A stretch of DNA of 28,068 nt from JBGQBN01 sp041494805 (GCA_041494805.1 JBGQBN010000058.1:1-28068), one strand, 5' to 3'. Shown: positions 1 to 8,382, counted from the first letter of the stretch. Program-made: numbers and translations. Notes: a model not told the origin generated them from the sequence alone.

Positions 1-2
1 GC

Positions 3-1166
3 ATCATCATGAAAGCACTAAAACGCGTCATGGCTAGTGAATACAGCCGAGAATTGTCTGTCAAAGTCTTCGAAGGACAAAGGGGCGCAGTGCAACACGG
101 ATTCCGGTGCGGGAGCGCGGCTGGTTATGGACTCCGTCGGATGTTGGTCTCGCGCGATGGCAGTCCTAAACAGCTCCTCAGGTTCGGTGACCGCAAGAGC
201 CTTGCTACAGATCGAGTCATTTTGGTACTTGGTCCCGCCCATGAGGTCGCGTGTGTACGAGCGATTTTTCGCATGGCAACTCATGAGAGAAAGAGTTTCA
301 GGGACATCGCTAAGGAACTAAATCGCAGAAGAGTTAAGTATTTTGATAGACCGTGGACATATCAGTGCGTACAAGAGATTCTTAGCAATCCCAAGTATGC
401 CGGACGCAACATCTGGGGTCGAACAACTCAGAAGCTCGGCAGCCGCCAAAGACCGGTGCCCGAGCATCTTTGGACCCTGGGGCCGTTGCGGTTTGAAGGA
501 ATTGTCGATCAGCCAACGTTCGATGCTGCTCAAGAAGCAATCCATGACCGCACGTGGTTCCGCTCGGATGAGGAGTTGTTGGATCGTCTGCGGACATTGC
601 TGGCAGCCGAAGGCAGGCTCACCGAGAGCATAATTGACAGAGCACCCAGTGTGCCTACGGCGAGCACTTACATGCACAGATTTGGAAGTCTAAAGCGCAC
701 GTATGGGCTGATCGGTTACCAACCGCCGAAAATTCTGCCCCCCACAGCGCTGCGGCACCGCCTGCGAACCTTGCGAAACGACCTCACCATGAATTTGTTG
801 GAACTCTTCCCTGAAGACCTATATATCAAACAAGAGCGTCGCAGCTGGCGTCCTCAGCTCCGCTTTTGCGACCGGCTACCTGTTTCAATACTGGTTTGCT
901 ATTGCGACAGGACAGTGTTGGGAGACATTCGCTGGCCACTGAAGTCAGTTCCGTCTGAACGCCGCAATGTCAGCTTGGTGTGCAGGTGCAATCTAGAGAA
1001 CACTGCTTTCCGAGATTATTACGTGCTCCCAAGCATCCCTCACCCGACCCGTGTCAGGTTGAAGGAGCACGATCCTCGATTACGGGGGGGAAAGCGGCTC
1101 GCAAGCCTATCCGCATTGCGTGACGTGGTCGAGCGCATGTATGTGAAGCGACAAGCAATCGCCTGA
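3..1166 (+). CDS. Large serine recombinase, C-terminal part (5' end outside window)
   Basis: Partial gene. The reading frame is open to the left edge, so the ATG at 9 is not the true start. The first residues (KRVMASEYSRELSVKVFEGQ) match the segment that follows the catalytic resolvase domain in large serine recombinases. The Recombinase domain follows (about residues 30-190), with GYGLRRMLV, DRVILVLGP and the conserved DIAKELNRR..K and VQEILSNPKYAGRNIWG motifs. After that comes a segment (DEELLDRLRTLLAAEGRLT...STYMHRFGSLKRTYGLIGY) that I recall from recombinases of this type as a probable extra DNA-binding region. The protein would cut and rejoin DNA between attachment sites. The catalytic serine cannot be checked. 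It points towards the chromosomal genes and is separate from the tRNA-linked element further right. The family call is firm; whether the gene is intact is unknown. Confidence 0.85.
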   Translation: MIMKALKRVMASEYSRELSVKVFEGQRGAVQHGFRCGSAAGYGLRRMLVSRDGSPKQLLRFGDRKSLATDRVILVLGPAHEVACVRAIFRMATHERKSFRDIAKELNRRRVKYFDRPWTYQCVQEILSNPKYAGRNIWGRTTQKLGSRQRPVPEHLWTLGPLRFEGIVDQPTFDAAQEAIHDRTWFRSDEELLDRLRTLLAAEGRLTESIIDRAPSVPTASTYMHRFGSLKRTYGLIGYQPPKILPPTALRHRLRTLRNDLTMNLLELFPEDLYIKQERRSWRPQLRFCDRLPVSILVCYCDRTVLGDIRWPLKSVPSERRNVSLVCRCNLENTAFRDYYVLPSIPHPTRVRLKEHDPRLRGGKRLASLSALRDVVERMYVKRQAIA

Positions 1167-1283
1167 AGAGCCCTTTCCGCCAGCGCCTTCAACGGGCGTG
1201 AGCTCGGGTGTTATTCATCGCGCAGAATTTGCCTCAAGCACTGCACGTAGCGTGGCCGGTGGTGCCAGCTTCTGACTTCCGAA

Positions 1284-3263
1284 TCATTGGACCGTGATCA
1301 TCACCTGCGTGGAATGCTGCAGAGACCACGACGTGCCGGTAACGGTGATCGTGTACTGGCCGGGCGGCGTCCCACCAAGGGGCGGCGGGATTGTGCGGTC
1401 ACCACCGCCGTCGCAGGCCACCTGGACAATCAGTCCGGTGAACAACAGAGCACACAGCAAGAGGCCCAGCAACCTGGACTTTCTTGTTGAGCTGGAGGTG
1501 AACCCGATTCCCATCCAGGTAAGTCCAGCCATCGGCAACCACAGTGCATAGGCCAGTCGAAGACTGCCAGACGGACGAAACATCGCTGAGGCTGTCGGCG
1601 CAGCAGTGGAGACGGTAAGCGTGGCGTTCACCGAACCATTGGCTGGGGGCGTCACCGATGCCGGATTCAATGCGCACGTCGGCGCGAAAGCCGGCTGCGG
1701 GTCCACGACACAGGTCACACTAACTGCGCCGTTGAAACCGCTCACCGAGGTGATGGTGACGGTGGAAGTGGCGGAGCTTCCAGCAACCACCGATGCCGGT
1801 GCTGATGCGGAGACGGAGAAATCGGGCGTGATGAAATTCGCGGTCACGTTCTGATCGGTATTCAGGATCACGTCGCACGCGTCCGTACCGGAGCAATCGC
1901 CGCTCCAGCCCGTGAAAGTGGAGCCGGCTGAGGCGACGGCCGTGAGAGAAACTGCGGTTCCCAGCTCAAACGGAGCTGAGCACCAGCCGCCATCCGGGCA
2001 GCTAATCCCGGCTGGGTTGCTGGTGACAGTTCCGGAACCGTTTCCAGATGTGGTTAAGTTGAGCACTGCTACCGGCTGGGTGGTGTTGAGGAGCACTCTG
2101 ATCGTGTTGTCGAATGCGCTCGCGGCAATTACGTCTGGGAAGTTATCGCCGTTAATATCCATTGTGTCAATCGAAGTCGTGTAACCCAGACCTAGGTTAT
2201 TAAAGGTGATTGATTGGAAGGCTCCATGTCCGTCTCCGAATGAAGCAGTTAGGCTCCTGACAGCTATGGCCAGGTCGGAGTGGCCATCGCGGTTGAGGTC
2301 CGTGATCGCTGCGAACAAATACGGAGACTTTGCATTGAACACAGGGATCGGACCGAAAGTTCCATCTCCACTCCCCAGAAGCACACTCTCCCAACTGTTG
2401 CCCAGTTGGTTGTTACCTGGCGAATCATAGAACATGACGGCCAAGTCGGTCTGGCCGTCTTCGTTGAAGTCGGCTTCTTCGGTCGGCTCAAACATTGTCA
2501 CACCATCCGAAATGCTGCCATGCGCTCCGCAACTGCAATAAATGCCCGGTTGAAAAGTGCCATCACCGTTGCCAAAGAGGGTCTCGATCCCGAGACCTCC
2601 CACGGTCATCACAAGGTCCAGCTCTCCATCGCTGTTCACGTCGAGTACAGCCAATCCTGTTGGATTGGATCCGGTGGAATAGTTGATGCGGTTCTGGAAT
2701 GTGCCGTCTCCGTTGCCGAGCAGAATACCCACCAAACCATCATCAGGACCGTTACCAGATTGCAAGACGATCAAGTCGGGTTCTTGGTCGTCATTCAGAT
2801 CGCCGAGCCTTAGTTCGGTCGACCGACCGCGAGTCGCGTAGTCCGTATGCGGCTGGAAAGTACCGTCACCATTGCCGAGTAACACGCTCAAAGTGTCGCT
2901 GGCTTTCAGAACGGCCAGGTCAAGTTTTCCATCGCCGTTGTAGTCAGCCGCGATCAGGCAGATGGGGGTTGGGCAAGGGTTTGGTCCGACAACGACGCTG
3001 TTCTGGGCCTGAAAGGTGCCGTCTCCATTTCCGAGCAAAATGCTCAGGCCACCGTCGTCACCCGCGCCTGGATCGCCATGATTCGCTACGGCCAAGTCCA
3101 TGGTGCCGTCGCCATTGAAGTCCCCGACGGACACTGCGCTGGGATCGGTGCCCACCGGATAGGTCACAGCCGACCTGAATCCGACAGTGGCGGCGTCCGC
3201 GGGATTGCTGATCGAGAATAGAAGCAGCAGTGTTATGGCGAACAGTCTCTTTCGTCCGTGCAT
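1284..3263 (-). CDS. Secreted FG-GAP/VCBS-repeat protein with Ig-like C-terminus
   Basis: The frame is open to 3335, but the ATG at 3263 is preferred: AAAGGAG lies seven bases upstream and the N-terminus from there (MHGRKRLFAITLLLLFSI...ADA) is a good signal peptide. About seven FG-GAP units follow, each with a calcium-binding D-x-N-x-D-G-x-x-D-L motif (DFNGDGTMDLAV, DYNGDGKLDLAV, DVNSDGELDLVM, DLNRDGHSDLAI), alternating with LLGNGDGTFQ, which predicts a beta-propeller. Next come an InlB-B-like repeat (FTGWSGDCSGTDACDV), an Ig-like domain (FSVSASAPASVVAGSSATSTVTI), two hydrophobic segments, and a final short beta unit (PGQYTITVTGTSWSLQHSTQ). In Acidobacteriota proteins of this kind the hydrophobic pair commonly interrupts the last Ig domain. 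It is probably exported or surface-attached; the ligand is unknown. It lies 102 bases after a secreted protein gene on the same strand. Confidence 0.88.
   Translation of the reverse strand: MHGRKRLFAITLLLLFSISNPADAATVGFRSAVTYPVGTDPSAVSVGDFNGDGTMDLAVANHGDPGAGDDGGLSILLGNGDGTFQAQNSVVVGPNPCPTPICLIAADYNGDGKLDLAVLKASDTLSVLLGNGDGTFQPHTDYATRGRSTELRLGDLNDDQEPDLIVLQSGNGPDDGLVGILLGNGDGTFQNRINYSTGSNPTGLAVLDVNSDGELDLVMTVGGLGIETLFGNGDGTFQPGIYCSCGAHGSISDGVTMFEPTEEADFNEDGQTDLAVMFYDSPGNNQLGNSWESVLLGSGDGTFGPIPVFNAKSPYLFAAITDLNRDGHSDLAIAVRSLTASFGDGHGAFQSITFNNLGLGYTTSIDTMDINGDNFPDVIAASAFDNTIRVLLNTTQPVAVLNLTTSGNGSGTVTSNPAGISCPDGGWCSAPFELGTAVSLTAVASAGSTFTGWSGDCSGTDACDVILNTDQNVTANFITPDFSVSASAPASVVAGSSATSTVTITSVSGFNGAVSVTCVVDPQPAFAPTCALNPASVTPPANGSVNATLTVSTAAPTASAMFRPSGSLRLAYALWLPMAGLTWMGIGFTSSSTRKSRLLGLLLCALLFTGLIVQVACDGGGDRTIPPPLGGTPPGQYTITVTGTSWSLQHSTQVMITVQ
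2200..3140 (-). repeat. Degenerate coding tandem repeats (FG-GAP units)
   Basis: On the plus strand, near-copies of a block like GTGCCGTCTCCGTTGCCGAG recur every roughly 100-200 bases (around 2350, 2560, 2700, 2865 and 3020), each encoding NGDGTF. These are diverged coding repeats of the beta-propeller blades, not a mobile or CRISPR repeat. Confidence 0.7.
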
Positions 3264-3365
3264 ACTGGAACTCCTTTCCAAGCTGCGCCTGCTGGGGTCT
3301 GATTCCCGGGGGGCCGCCGTTTCTCGAGCTTTCACCTCAGCCCCCGCGGACTTGAGGCCGCTCCT

Positions 3366-3845
3366 TCACTGCGTTTCAGCCGTCTCCTTCTCTCCGACGA
3401 CCTTTTGGAACGAGTAAACGCTCAAGAAAAACCCCGGATCGGTGGCGGTGTAGGTGTGTTTTTCCGGCCCTTGAACCACGAGGTCGAAGTTGAAGAGGGT
3501 GCCATCTCCAAGATCGACTTGGACGGTTCCGGTGCAGTCCCGGTTCACGGTGTAAGTTCCGGTGAGAGTCCCGCGAAAGCTTCCCTCTGGGTTGTTAGCA
3601 GTTGTGGTGGTAACGGTGAATGTGCCGGAAAGGATATTTCCGTGTCCGTCATACACAGCCACGCCGGTCTGTATCCAGGGCACAAAACCCGCAGGACTGA
3701 TATCCGGCGTCGCTTGGATGAAGCCCTGGCTGGAATAGGCATAGGTCCCCTTCAGGAACGCGTTGGAGCATTTGGTGGCGTGGAGGTTCGGCACCACCGC
3801 CAAGAAAAGCACGGTCAAAATCGTGAAGGTTCTCTTGTTTGTCAT
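3366..3845 (-). CDS. Small secreted protein of unknown function
   Basis: 159 residues. The start is supported by AAGGAGG eight bases before the ATG. Residues 1-23 (MTNKRTFTILTVLFLAVVPNLHA) form a clear signal peptide. The mature part begins TKCSNAFLKGTYAYSSQGFI and is rich in Thr, Gly and aromatic residues, with alternating beta-type segments (GTFTVTTTT, GTLTGTYTVNRDCTGTVQVDL). Many Acidobacteriota proteins share the C-[ST]-[NL]-A-x-L-x-G-x-Y opening and a central GxYTVNxDCTG motif; none that I know of has an assigned function. Two cysteines (in TKCSN and RDCTG) could form a disulfide. It lies upstream of the FG-GAP gene on the same strand and may be cotranscribed with it. Export is well supported; function is unknown. 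Confidence 0.85.
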   Translation of the reverse strand: MTNKRTFTILTVLFLAVVPNLHATKCSNAFLKGTYAYSSQGFIQATPDISPAGFVPWIQTGVAVYDGHGNILSGTFTVTTTTANNPEGSFRGTLTGTYTVNRDCTGTVQVDLGDGTLFNFDLVVQGPEKHTYTATDPGFFLSVYSFQKVVGEKETAETQ

Positions 3846-4048
3846 GGTAGTCCTCCTTGTGTGGACTGGCTCTGAAAACTATCGATCTTGGGGCCACATC
3901 ACCCGTTGGCATTGCTTTATCTCAAATGCAGGAAGCCGAGTAAATACCGCGCGGTTCTCGCGTTCCGCTCTTATTGATCTCCCGCCAAGGCATTCAGGAC
4001 ATGAGATTTAGTCGGGCCTGTATCCCGCGTAGGAGACAGTGCTAGACT

Positions 4049-5812
4049 GTGCGCAACCAGTGGGGTGCTGGCATGGGGCGTCCGCAACCCGCCACCAATA
4101 GGAGCATCCAGTTTGGTGTCTTCGACCTGGACCTGCGCGCCGGAGAACTGCGCAAGCGGGGTGTCAAGGTCAAACTCCAGGAACAGCCGCTGCAGGTTTT
4201 GCAGATTCTGCTGGAGAATCCGGGCGAGCTCGTTACACGGGAAGAATTGCAACAAAGAATCTGGCCGGCGGACACCTTCGTTGACTTTGAGCACGGCCTA
4301 AACAATGCCATCCGGCGGCTGCGAGAGGCCCTGGGCGACTCGGCAGATACTCCGCACTACGTCGAGACCCTCGCGCGGCGTGGGTATCGCTTCATCGGAA
4401 GCCTGGCTGCCGCGGATGCCGCCCCCGCTGCCATTCCCTCACTTGCCGTGCTGCCGCTGGAAAATCTCTCGCGAGACCCTGAGCAGGAGTATTTCGCTGA
4501 CGGTTTGACTGAGGCCCTAATCACCAATCTGGCGAAGATCGGCGGGTTGCGGGTGACTTCACGCACGACGGCGATGCACTACAAGGGGGTCCATCGGCCG
4601 GTGCCCGAGATTGCGCGCGAACTGGGAGTGAGCAAAGTGGTAGAAGGGACGGTGCTGCGCTCGGGTGCCCGCGTGCGCATCTCGGCGCAGCTCATCGAAG
4701 CGGCAACTGACGCGCATCTCTGGGCGGAAAGCTATGAACGCGACATGCAAGATATCCTGGCTCTTCAGTCAGAAGTGGCCCATGCCATAGCTAGCGAAGT
4801 CCGGATCAAGCTGACACCCCAGGAGCGAACCGAACTCGCGCGGACGCGGCAGGTGGACCCGGATGCTTACGAAGCCTATCTGAAGGGGCGCTTCCATTGG
4901 AACAAGCGCAATATCGAAGGGCTCACGAAAGGGACCGAATACTTTCAGCAGGCGATCGAAAAGGATCCCAGCTACGCCCCCGCATATGCTGGCCTGGCGG
5001 ACTCAGCCGGAATATTGGGTTGGTGGTGTTTTGTACCTCCGGAGCAGGGTTGCGGCCAAGGCAAGGCGGCTGCATTGAAAGCCCTCGCGGTGGACGACAC
5101 CATCGCCGAAGCCCACGCTTCACTCGCATGGAACCTGCTGCACTACGATTTTGATTTCCTTGCCGCCGAAAAAGAGTTCCAGAGGGCCCTCGAACTCAAT
5201 CCTCGCTATTCCAACGCGATTGAATGGCACGCTGTTTCCTTGGCTGTGCTGGCCCGCCTGGACGAAGCCGTGAGCGAGGCCATGCGTGCTGTTCAGCTCG
5301 ATCCGCTCTCACCCATGATCATCACCGCAGCCGGAATGATTTTCTGGCTGGCGCGCAAGTACGACAGAGCCGCGGACCTGTGTCGCAGGGCCCTTGACTT
5401 GGTACCGGATTTTTCGCTGGGACGCTGGGCTCTGGCGATGGTCCTCTCTCAAAAGGGGATGCACGACGCTGCCATCGCTGAGATGGAAGACCTGGTCCGG
5501 ACCAGTCGAGGGCTTCCTCTCTTTGTCCACTTGCTCGGAAACTGTTATGCAACCGCGGGAAGACGGGACGATGCGTTCAAAGTTCTCGATCAACTCCACG
5601 AAATCCCGAAACAACGCTACATGTCGGCTTACTGGCCAGCCACAATCTACGCCGCGCTGAACGAGAAAGATCAGGCGTTCCATTGGCTTGATCGTGCTTA
5701 TCAGGAACACTCCCCTTGGGTGGCCTACACCAAGGTGTTTCCGTGGCTGGATAACTTGCGTTCCGACCCGCGCTTCCAGGACCTGCTGCGCCGCATGAAT
5801 TTTCCGGCATAG
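4049..5812 (+). CDS. CadC/ToxR-type winged-helix regulator with TPR repeats
   Basis: 587 residues from a GTG at 4049; AGGAG lies 13 bases upstream, and an ATG at 4073 is an alternative start. Residues about 20-115 are a Trans_reg_C winged helix (FGVFDLDLRAGELRKRG, ELVTREELQQRIWP, NNAIRRLREALGD, YVETLARRGYRFIG). Residues about 130-260 form the FlgO/TolB-N-like module seen after such domains (SLAVLPLENLSRDPEQEYFADGLTE, GVSKVVEGTVLRSGARVRI, AQLIEAATDAHLWAESYER). The rest is a series of TPR-like helical pairs (AEKEFQRALELNPRYSNAIEW, AVSEAMRAVQLDPLSPM). No transmembrane helix is seen between the parts, unlike CadC. Acidobacteriota carry many paralogues. It presumably binds DNA and uses the TPRs for protein contacts; targets are unknown. 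It is transcribed away from the secreted-protein pair and shares a 203-base upstream region with it. Confidence 0.9.
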   Translation: MRNQWGAGMGRPQPATNRSIQFGVFDLDLRAGELRKRGVKVKLQEQPLQVLQILLENPGELVTREELQQRIWPADTFVDFEHGLNNAIRRLREALGDSADTPHYVETLARRGYRFIGSLAAADAAPAAIPSLAVLPLENLSRDPEQEYFADGLTEALITNLAKIGGLRVTSRTTAMHYKGVHRPVPEIARELGVSKVVEGTVLRSGARVRISAQLIEAATDAHLWAESYERDMQDILALQSEVAHAIASEVRIKLTPQERTELARTRQVDPDAYEAYLKGRFHWNKRNIEGLTKGTEYFQQAIEKDPSYAPAYAGLADSAGILGWWCFVPPEQGCGQGKAAALKALAVDDTIAEAHASLAWNLLHYDFDFLAAEKEFQRALELNPRYSNAIEWHAVSLAVLARLDEAVSEAMRAVQLDPLSPMIITAAGMIFWLARKYDRAADLCRRALDLVPDFSLGRWALAMVLSQKGMHDAAIAEMEDLVRTSRGLPLFVHLLGNCYATAGRRDDAFKVLDQLHEIPKQRYMSAYWPATIYAALNEKDQAFHWLDRAYQEHSPWVAYTKVFPWLDNLRSDPRFQDLLRRMNFPA

Positions 5813-5858
5813 GCCCATACTGACTTCACGATTTCGGCTCCGGGGGAAAGGGGTTTTG

Positions 5859-6059
5859 TTAGACGCTCTTAGGGATCGCCGGCGGTTCCAACTCAGACCG
5901 AAGCCTCTGCAGTTCTCGCTCGGTAGCAGCCCGCTGCAACATTTTTGAGTACTCCGCAAACCCTTCGGCATAGCCAATCGCTCGCGCAATCCTCCATAGC
6001 CGAATGAGCGGCCAGACCATAAGCAAAACCCACAACGGCATCCACAAGAGATAGATCAT
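5859..6059 (-). CDS. Small single-pass membrane protein, hypothetical
   Basis: 66 residues. The N-terminus is strongly hydrophobic (MIYLLWMPLWVLLMVWPLI, one membrane segment), followed by a basic stretch (RLWRIARAIG) and an amphipathic, charged helix (KMLQRAATERELQRLRSELE) that could be a short coiled coil. A G-rich run (AGGGGGGAAA) directly precedes the ATG. An overlapping frame at 5893-6108 codes for a less convincing product. I recognise no family. It sits between the chromosomal regulator and the end of the mobile-element operon, so it could belong to either; it faces the same way as the operon, 137 bases beyond its last gene. Confidence 0.4.
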   Translation of the reverse strand: MIYLLWMPLWVLLMVWPLIRLWRIARAIGYAEGFAEYSKMLQRAATERELQRLRSELEPPAIPKSV

Positions 6060-6196
6060 TTTCCCCCCTGCGGCTTAGGCGCAGCCACTTCAATCGTATT
6101 GGCCTCATAGTTTACGGCACCTGCTGAGTGTTGCCTAGCCCGGTCATAGGCTTGCTTCACGCGGAGCGGGGAGGCGGTCGGGTCACCCAGCGAAGT

Positions 6197-6562
6197 TTAC
6201 GCTTTGATACTGGCGTGAGTCCTGGTCTTGTTCACATCGGCGCCACATTCCTTGCAAACATGATGCTGGTGAGCGCAAGGAGCGGCGAGATGGTGTATGT
6301 ACGTGGCCGGTCCATCGGCGGGTTCAAACTTACTGGCCAGACCGCACGCGACCATAACCTGCAGAGTCCGACAGACAGAGCCGAACGATACGGTTATATC
6401 CTCCCGCTTCACGGCAAAAAGCAAATCGCTAGACGAGACTGGCTTTTCCATCCTGAGTAAGGTGCGCAGCACAGTGTTCCGCTGCCGCGTGCCCTTCATT
6501 CCCATGCGTAGCAATTGCTTGTGGAGTTGCTCCTCTGCGCTTTTCAGGATTTCATCGTTCAT
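6197..6562 (-). CDS. Fur-family-like protein, shortened at the C-terminus
   Basis: 121 residues; its ATG overlaps the stop of the upstream recombinase gene as ATGA. The winged-helix half matches the Fur/PerR/Zur family: GTRQRNTVLRTLL, DLLFAVKREDITVSFGSVCRTLQVMVACGLASKFEP, then TYIHH and the metal-site segment HQHHVCKECGADV. Fur proteins are usually about 135-150 residues and continue into a dimerisation half with further histidines and often a second CxxC. Here the protein stops about 15 residues after the first CxxC. It may be an adapted short repressor or a decayed copy. Its place as last gene of a mobile-element operon is unusual for a housekeeping metal regulator. The family assignment is good; metal sensing is unproven. 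Confidence 0.75.
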   Translation of the reverse strand: MNDEILKSAEEQLHKQLLRMGMKGTRQRNTVLRTLLRMEKPVSSSDLLFAVKREDITVSFGSVCRTLQVMVACGLASKFEPADGPATYIHHLAAPCAHQHHVCKECGADVNKTRTHASIKA

Positions 6563-7719
6563 TTTGTCCTCGCTGTGGGGGTTCGACTCAAAGCTTGTTG
6601 GCGTTCATATTCGACAAGAAACTGCAGTGCTTTGTCCGGAGGAATGCCCATCTCCTCGGCCGTTCGAGCAACCCGGAAAAGCGTCTGCTCGCGTGATTCC
6701 TCGGTTTTTTGTTTGGACTCTTTCCTGGGTTGGGCGCGATTTACGGAACTGATGCTATCAACCGCGTCGCGCAGCGCCTCCTGTCGGACGTGGGCGTAGA
6801 TTCTGCGCAGCATCTGTGGCGACACATGACCTGCGATTTTTATGACTACCTGTTCTGGGTTCTTCTCCGCCAGCTTGGTTAATCCGTGGTGACGCAGGTC
6901 GTAAGGTCGCAGCTTGAAGCCGGCAGCGGCGCACATCTCGCGCCATGCGGTATAGCCCCAGAACCCATGACGGTTGGGATCATAGACACCGCGGGCGACT
7001 CTGTACGGAACGAGATAGTGAGCAGGTTCTACCGCGCCGCGCTCTCGGGCAATCTGGAGGAGTGCATTGGCTGCAACCAACGCATCTGCGTTCAGGGGCA
7101 CTTCACGAACGCGGCCCTTGTTCTTTACATGCTCATGGATAAAAATATGCGCCAATTCGGGATTCTCTACAACGACATCGCGTAATCGCAGACCGAGAAG
7201 TTCCCCATGTCCGGCTGCTGTGTTCGCGGAGAGTTTCGCCAGCCAATACACCGTGGCCCAGCCGGGAACCATGGGACCGACCCCAAACAGCTTGCGTTCC
7301 TCGTCCGGCGTCATGGCTCGCCCAGGTGATTCATGGGACAAGGGAAGCGGTTGGAAGAAGGGGCTTACCTCCTGCCACCTTCGGATTCTCTTGAGCATCT
7401 GCTGGAGAATGGAAGTTTCGTGATTCACGGTGCTTGCACGGCAGGTTTTGATGCGCTCCTGTTGATACGCACGAACGAGGTCAGGATTGGCCAGCTTTTC
7501 TAACTTCACGTTGCCAAAAAACTTGGTGATGGTCCCGAGGTAAATTGTGTAATCCCTGACCGTCCTCGGATCAAGAAAGGGCTTCCGGGATTCGAGCCAA
7601 GCCATTCCTGCTTCCACGAGCAGCATCTTGGCTAGCTTCTGGCACGTCTCCAGATCCTCAAGACGCGCTGCGGTAATTTGTCTTACTTCGCGGGGAACAA
7701 GTGGGTTAATGGCTGACAT
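6559..7719 (-). CDS. Tyrosine recombinase lacking the first catalytic arginine
   Basis: 386 residues. The N-terminal SAM-like core-binding region (about 25-130, SRKPFLDPRTVRDYTIYLGTI) is followed by a catalytic region. Residues present: Lys201 in HVKNKGRVREVPL, Arg276 in RPYDLRHHG, His298 in IAGHVS and the nucleophile Tyr308 in RRIYAHV. Two positions differ from the usual set: the Arg of box I is Gly170 (TAAGHGELLGLRLRD where TGxRxxE is usual), and the His of HxxR is Tyr273. A group of Acidobacteriota integrase-like proteins that I recall also lacks box-I Arg and has RPYDLRH, so this may be a natural subfamily. It overlaps the preceding gene by 14 bases and the next by 4. A C-terminal extension (about 325-386) is charged. 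It could be a structural or regulatory recombinase rather than a normal integrase. Confidence 0.85.
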   Translation of the reverse strand: MSAINPLVPREVRQITAARLEDLETCQKLAKMLLVEAGMAWLESRKPFLDPRTVRDYTIYLGTITKFFGNVKLEKLANPDLVRAYQQERIKTCRASTVNHETSILQQMLKRIRRWQEVSPFFQPLPLSHESPGRAMTPDEERKLFGVGPMVPGWATVYWLAKLSANTAAGHGELLGLRLRDVVVENPELAHIFIHEHVKNKGRVREVPLNADALVAANALLQIARERGAVEPAHYLVPYRVARGVYDPNRHGFWGYTAWREMCAAAGFKLRPYDLRHHGLTKLAEKNPEQVVIKIAGHVSPQMLRRIYAHVRQEALRDAVDSISSVNRAQPRKESKQKTEESREQTLFRVARTAEEMGIPPDKALQFLVEYERQQALSRTPTARTK

Positions 7720-8041
7720 AGGTGTTCACTCCTAGTTCGTGCAGTAAGGCATATAGCGAATCAAGGGAACCGCGGTTCACTCGGAGCACGTCGTCAGGGT
7801 CTCCCTCGACCCGGTACAGCGAATCGTTGAGCGCATCCAGGGCAAGGAACATTTCCGGGGCTCTTTGGATGAGTGTTGCGTTCGCCAGGGCTTCCTCTTT
7901 GCTGATGTCCAGGCCGCGAACAAATAGGCAGATCAACGCTTCCGCCCCGCCAGATAGAACTTTGACTACGCCCATTGGTCCACAGGTTCCGGGCAAGGTC
8001 TTCAGGCGCCAGGGCGGGCTGGTGTGCTTGGTGGCCGTCAT
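7706..8041 (-). CDS. Small phage-type protein (TPxPW...ANATLIxxAPE family)
   Basis: 111 residues from the ATG at 8041, which overlaps the previous stop as ATGA, so this start is preferred over the longer frame. The layout resembles a very common small phage family: an N-terminal TSPPWRLKTL in place of HTPGPW, a short beta region (GVVKVLSGGAEALICLFV), then EEALANATLIQRAPEMFLALDAL, matching the ANARLIAAAPELLEAL signature. The function of that family is not known to me; its members usually sit in early or replication regions of phages. Its presence supports a phage-related origin of the minus-strand operon. It overlaps the recombinase start by 14 bases, suggesting translational coupling. The family resemblance is by motif only. 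Confidence 0.65.
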   Translation of the reverse strand: MTATKHTSPPWRLKTLPGTCGPMGVVKVLSGGAEALICLFVRGLDISKEEALANATLIQRAPEMFLALDALNDSLYRVEGDPDDVLRVNRGSLDSLYALLHELGVNTYVSH

Positions 8042-8382
8042 ACGTCCTCCCCGAGATTGCGGAGGAAATGGAACGCCACTAGAGCTTGAGCCAGCGTCTT
8101 GTTGTGTCCGCCGAGAGAGCTGGCAGCGTTTCGTGCGTAGGAGCCGAATCCCCGCCAAAACTCGAGTACGGGCTGTAGGGTTTCGCCATCTCGACCCGAC
8201 AGGGCTTGCAATAATGCGGCAGCCTGTACGGCTTCGGTGGCCAGATAGGCGGCCAGGGCGAACATCTCTGCAACGTCGCCGTAGGGCCGCTTCGTGGAAA
8301 GAGCCTCAAGTTTTTGGTTCACAGAAAGCAACTGCTGCGCTGTGTGTGTGCGGATGGGGATGACAAGGGCGCGTTTATACAT
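8038..8382 (-). CDS. Hypothetical small helical protein
   Basis: 114 residues from the ATG at 8382, preceded by GAGGTG and overlapping the resolvase stop by eight bases (ATGTATAA). The protein begins MYKRALVIPIRTHTAQQLLSVNQKLEAL and continues with alanine- and leucine-rich helices (AEMFALAAYLATEAVQAAALLQALSG, TLQPVLEFWRGFGSYARNAASSLGG, LAQALVAFHFLRNLG). No signal peptide, metal motif or known domain is visible. The composition suggests an all-alpha protein; the helices are not hydrophobic enough for a clear membrane protein. Tight overlap on both sides shows that it is translated as part of the operon. I do not recognise the family. Confidence 0.65.
   Translation of the reverse strand: MYKRALVIPIRTHTAQQLLSVNQKLEALSTKRPYGDVAEMFALAAYLATEAVQAAALLQALSGRDGETLQPVLEFWRGFGSYARNAASSLGGHNKTLAQALVAFHFLRNLGEDV

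Noticed and set aside
2200..3140. Regularly spaced similar blocks considered as a CRISPR array
   Set aside because: The blocks are diverged coding repeats encoding NGDGTF and DxNxDG motifs of FG-GAP blades.
5309..5989. 226-codon open frame on the minus strand
   Set aside because: Antisense to the TPR region of the regulator; composition is Arg/Ser-rich and featureless.
6163..6190. GGAGCGGG plus partly similar downstream bases, resembling the tRNA-Gly 3' end at 17666, considered as left attachment site
   Set aside because: Only eight contiguous bases match in GC-rich DNA; attachment cores are usually longer. The position would be plausible, so circular-junction reads could still revive it.
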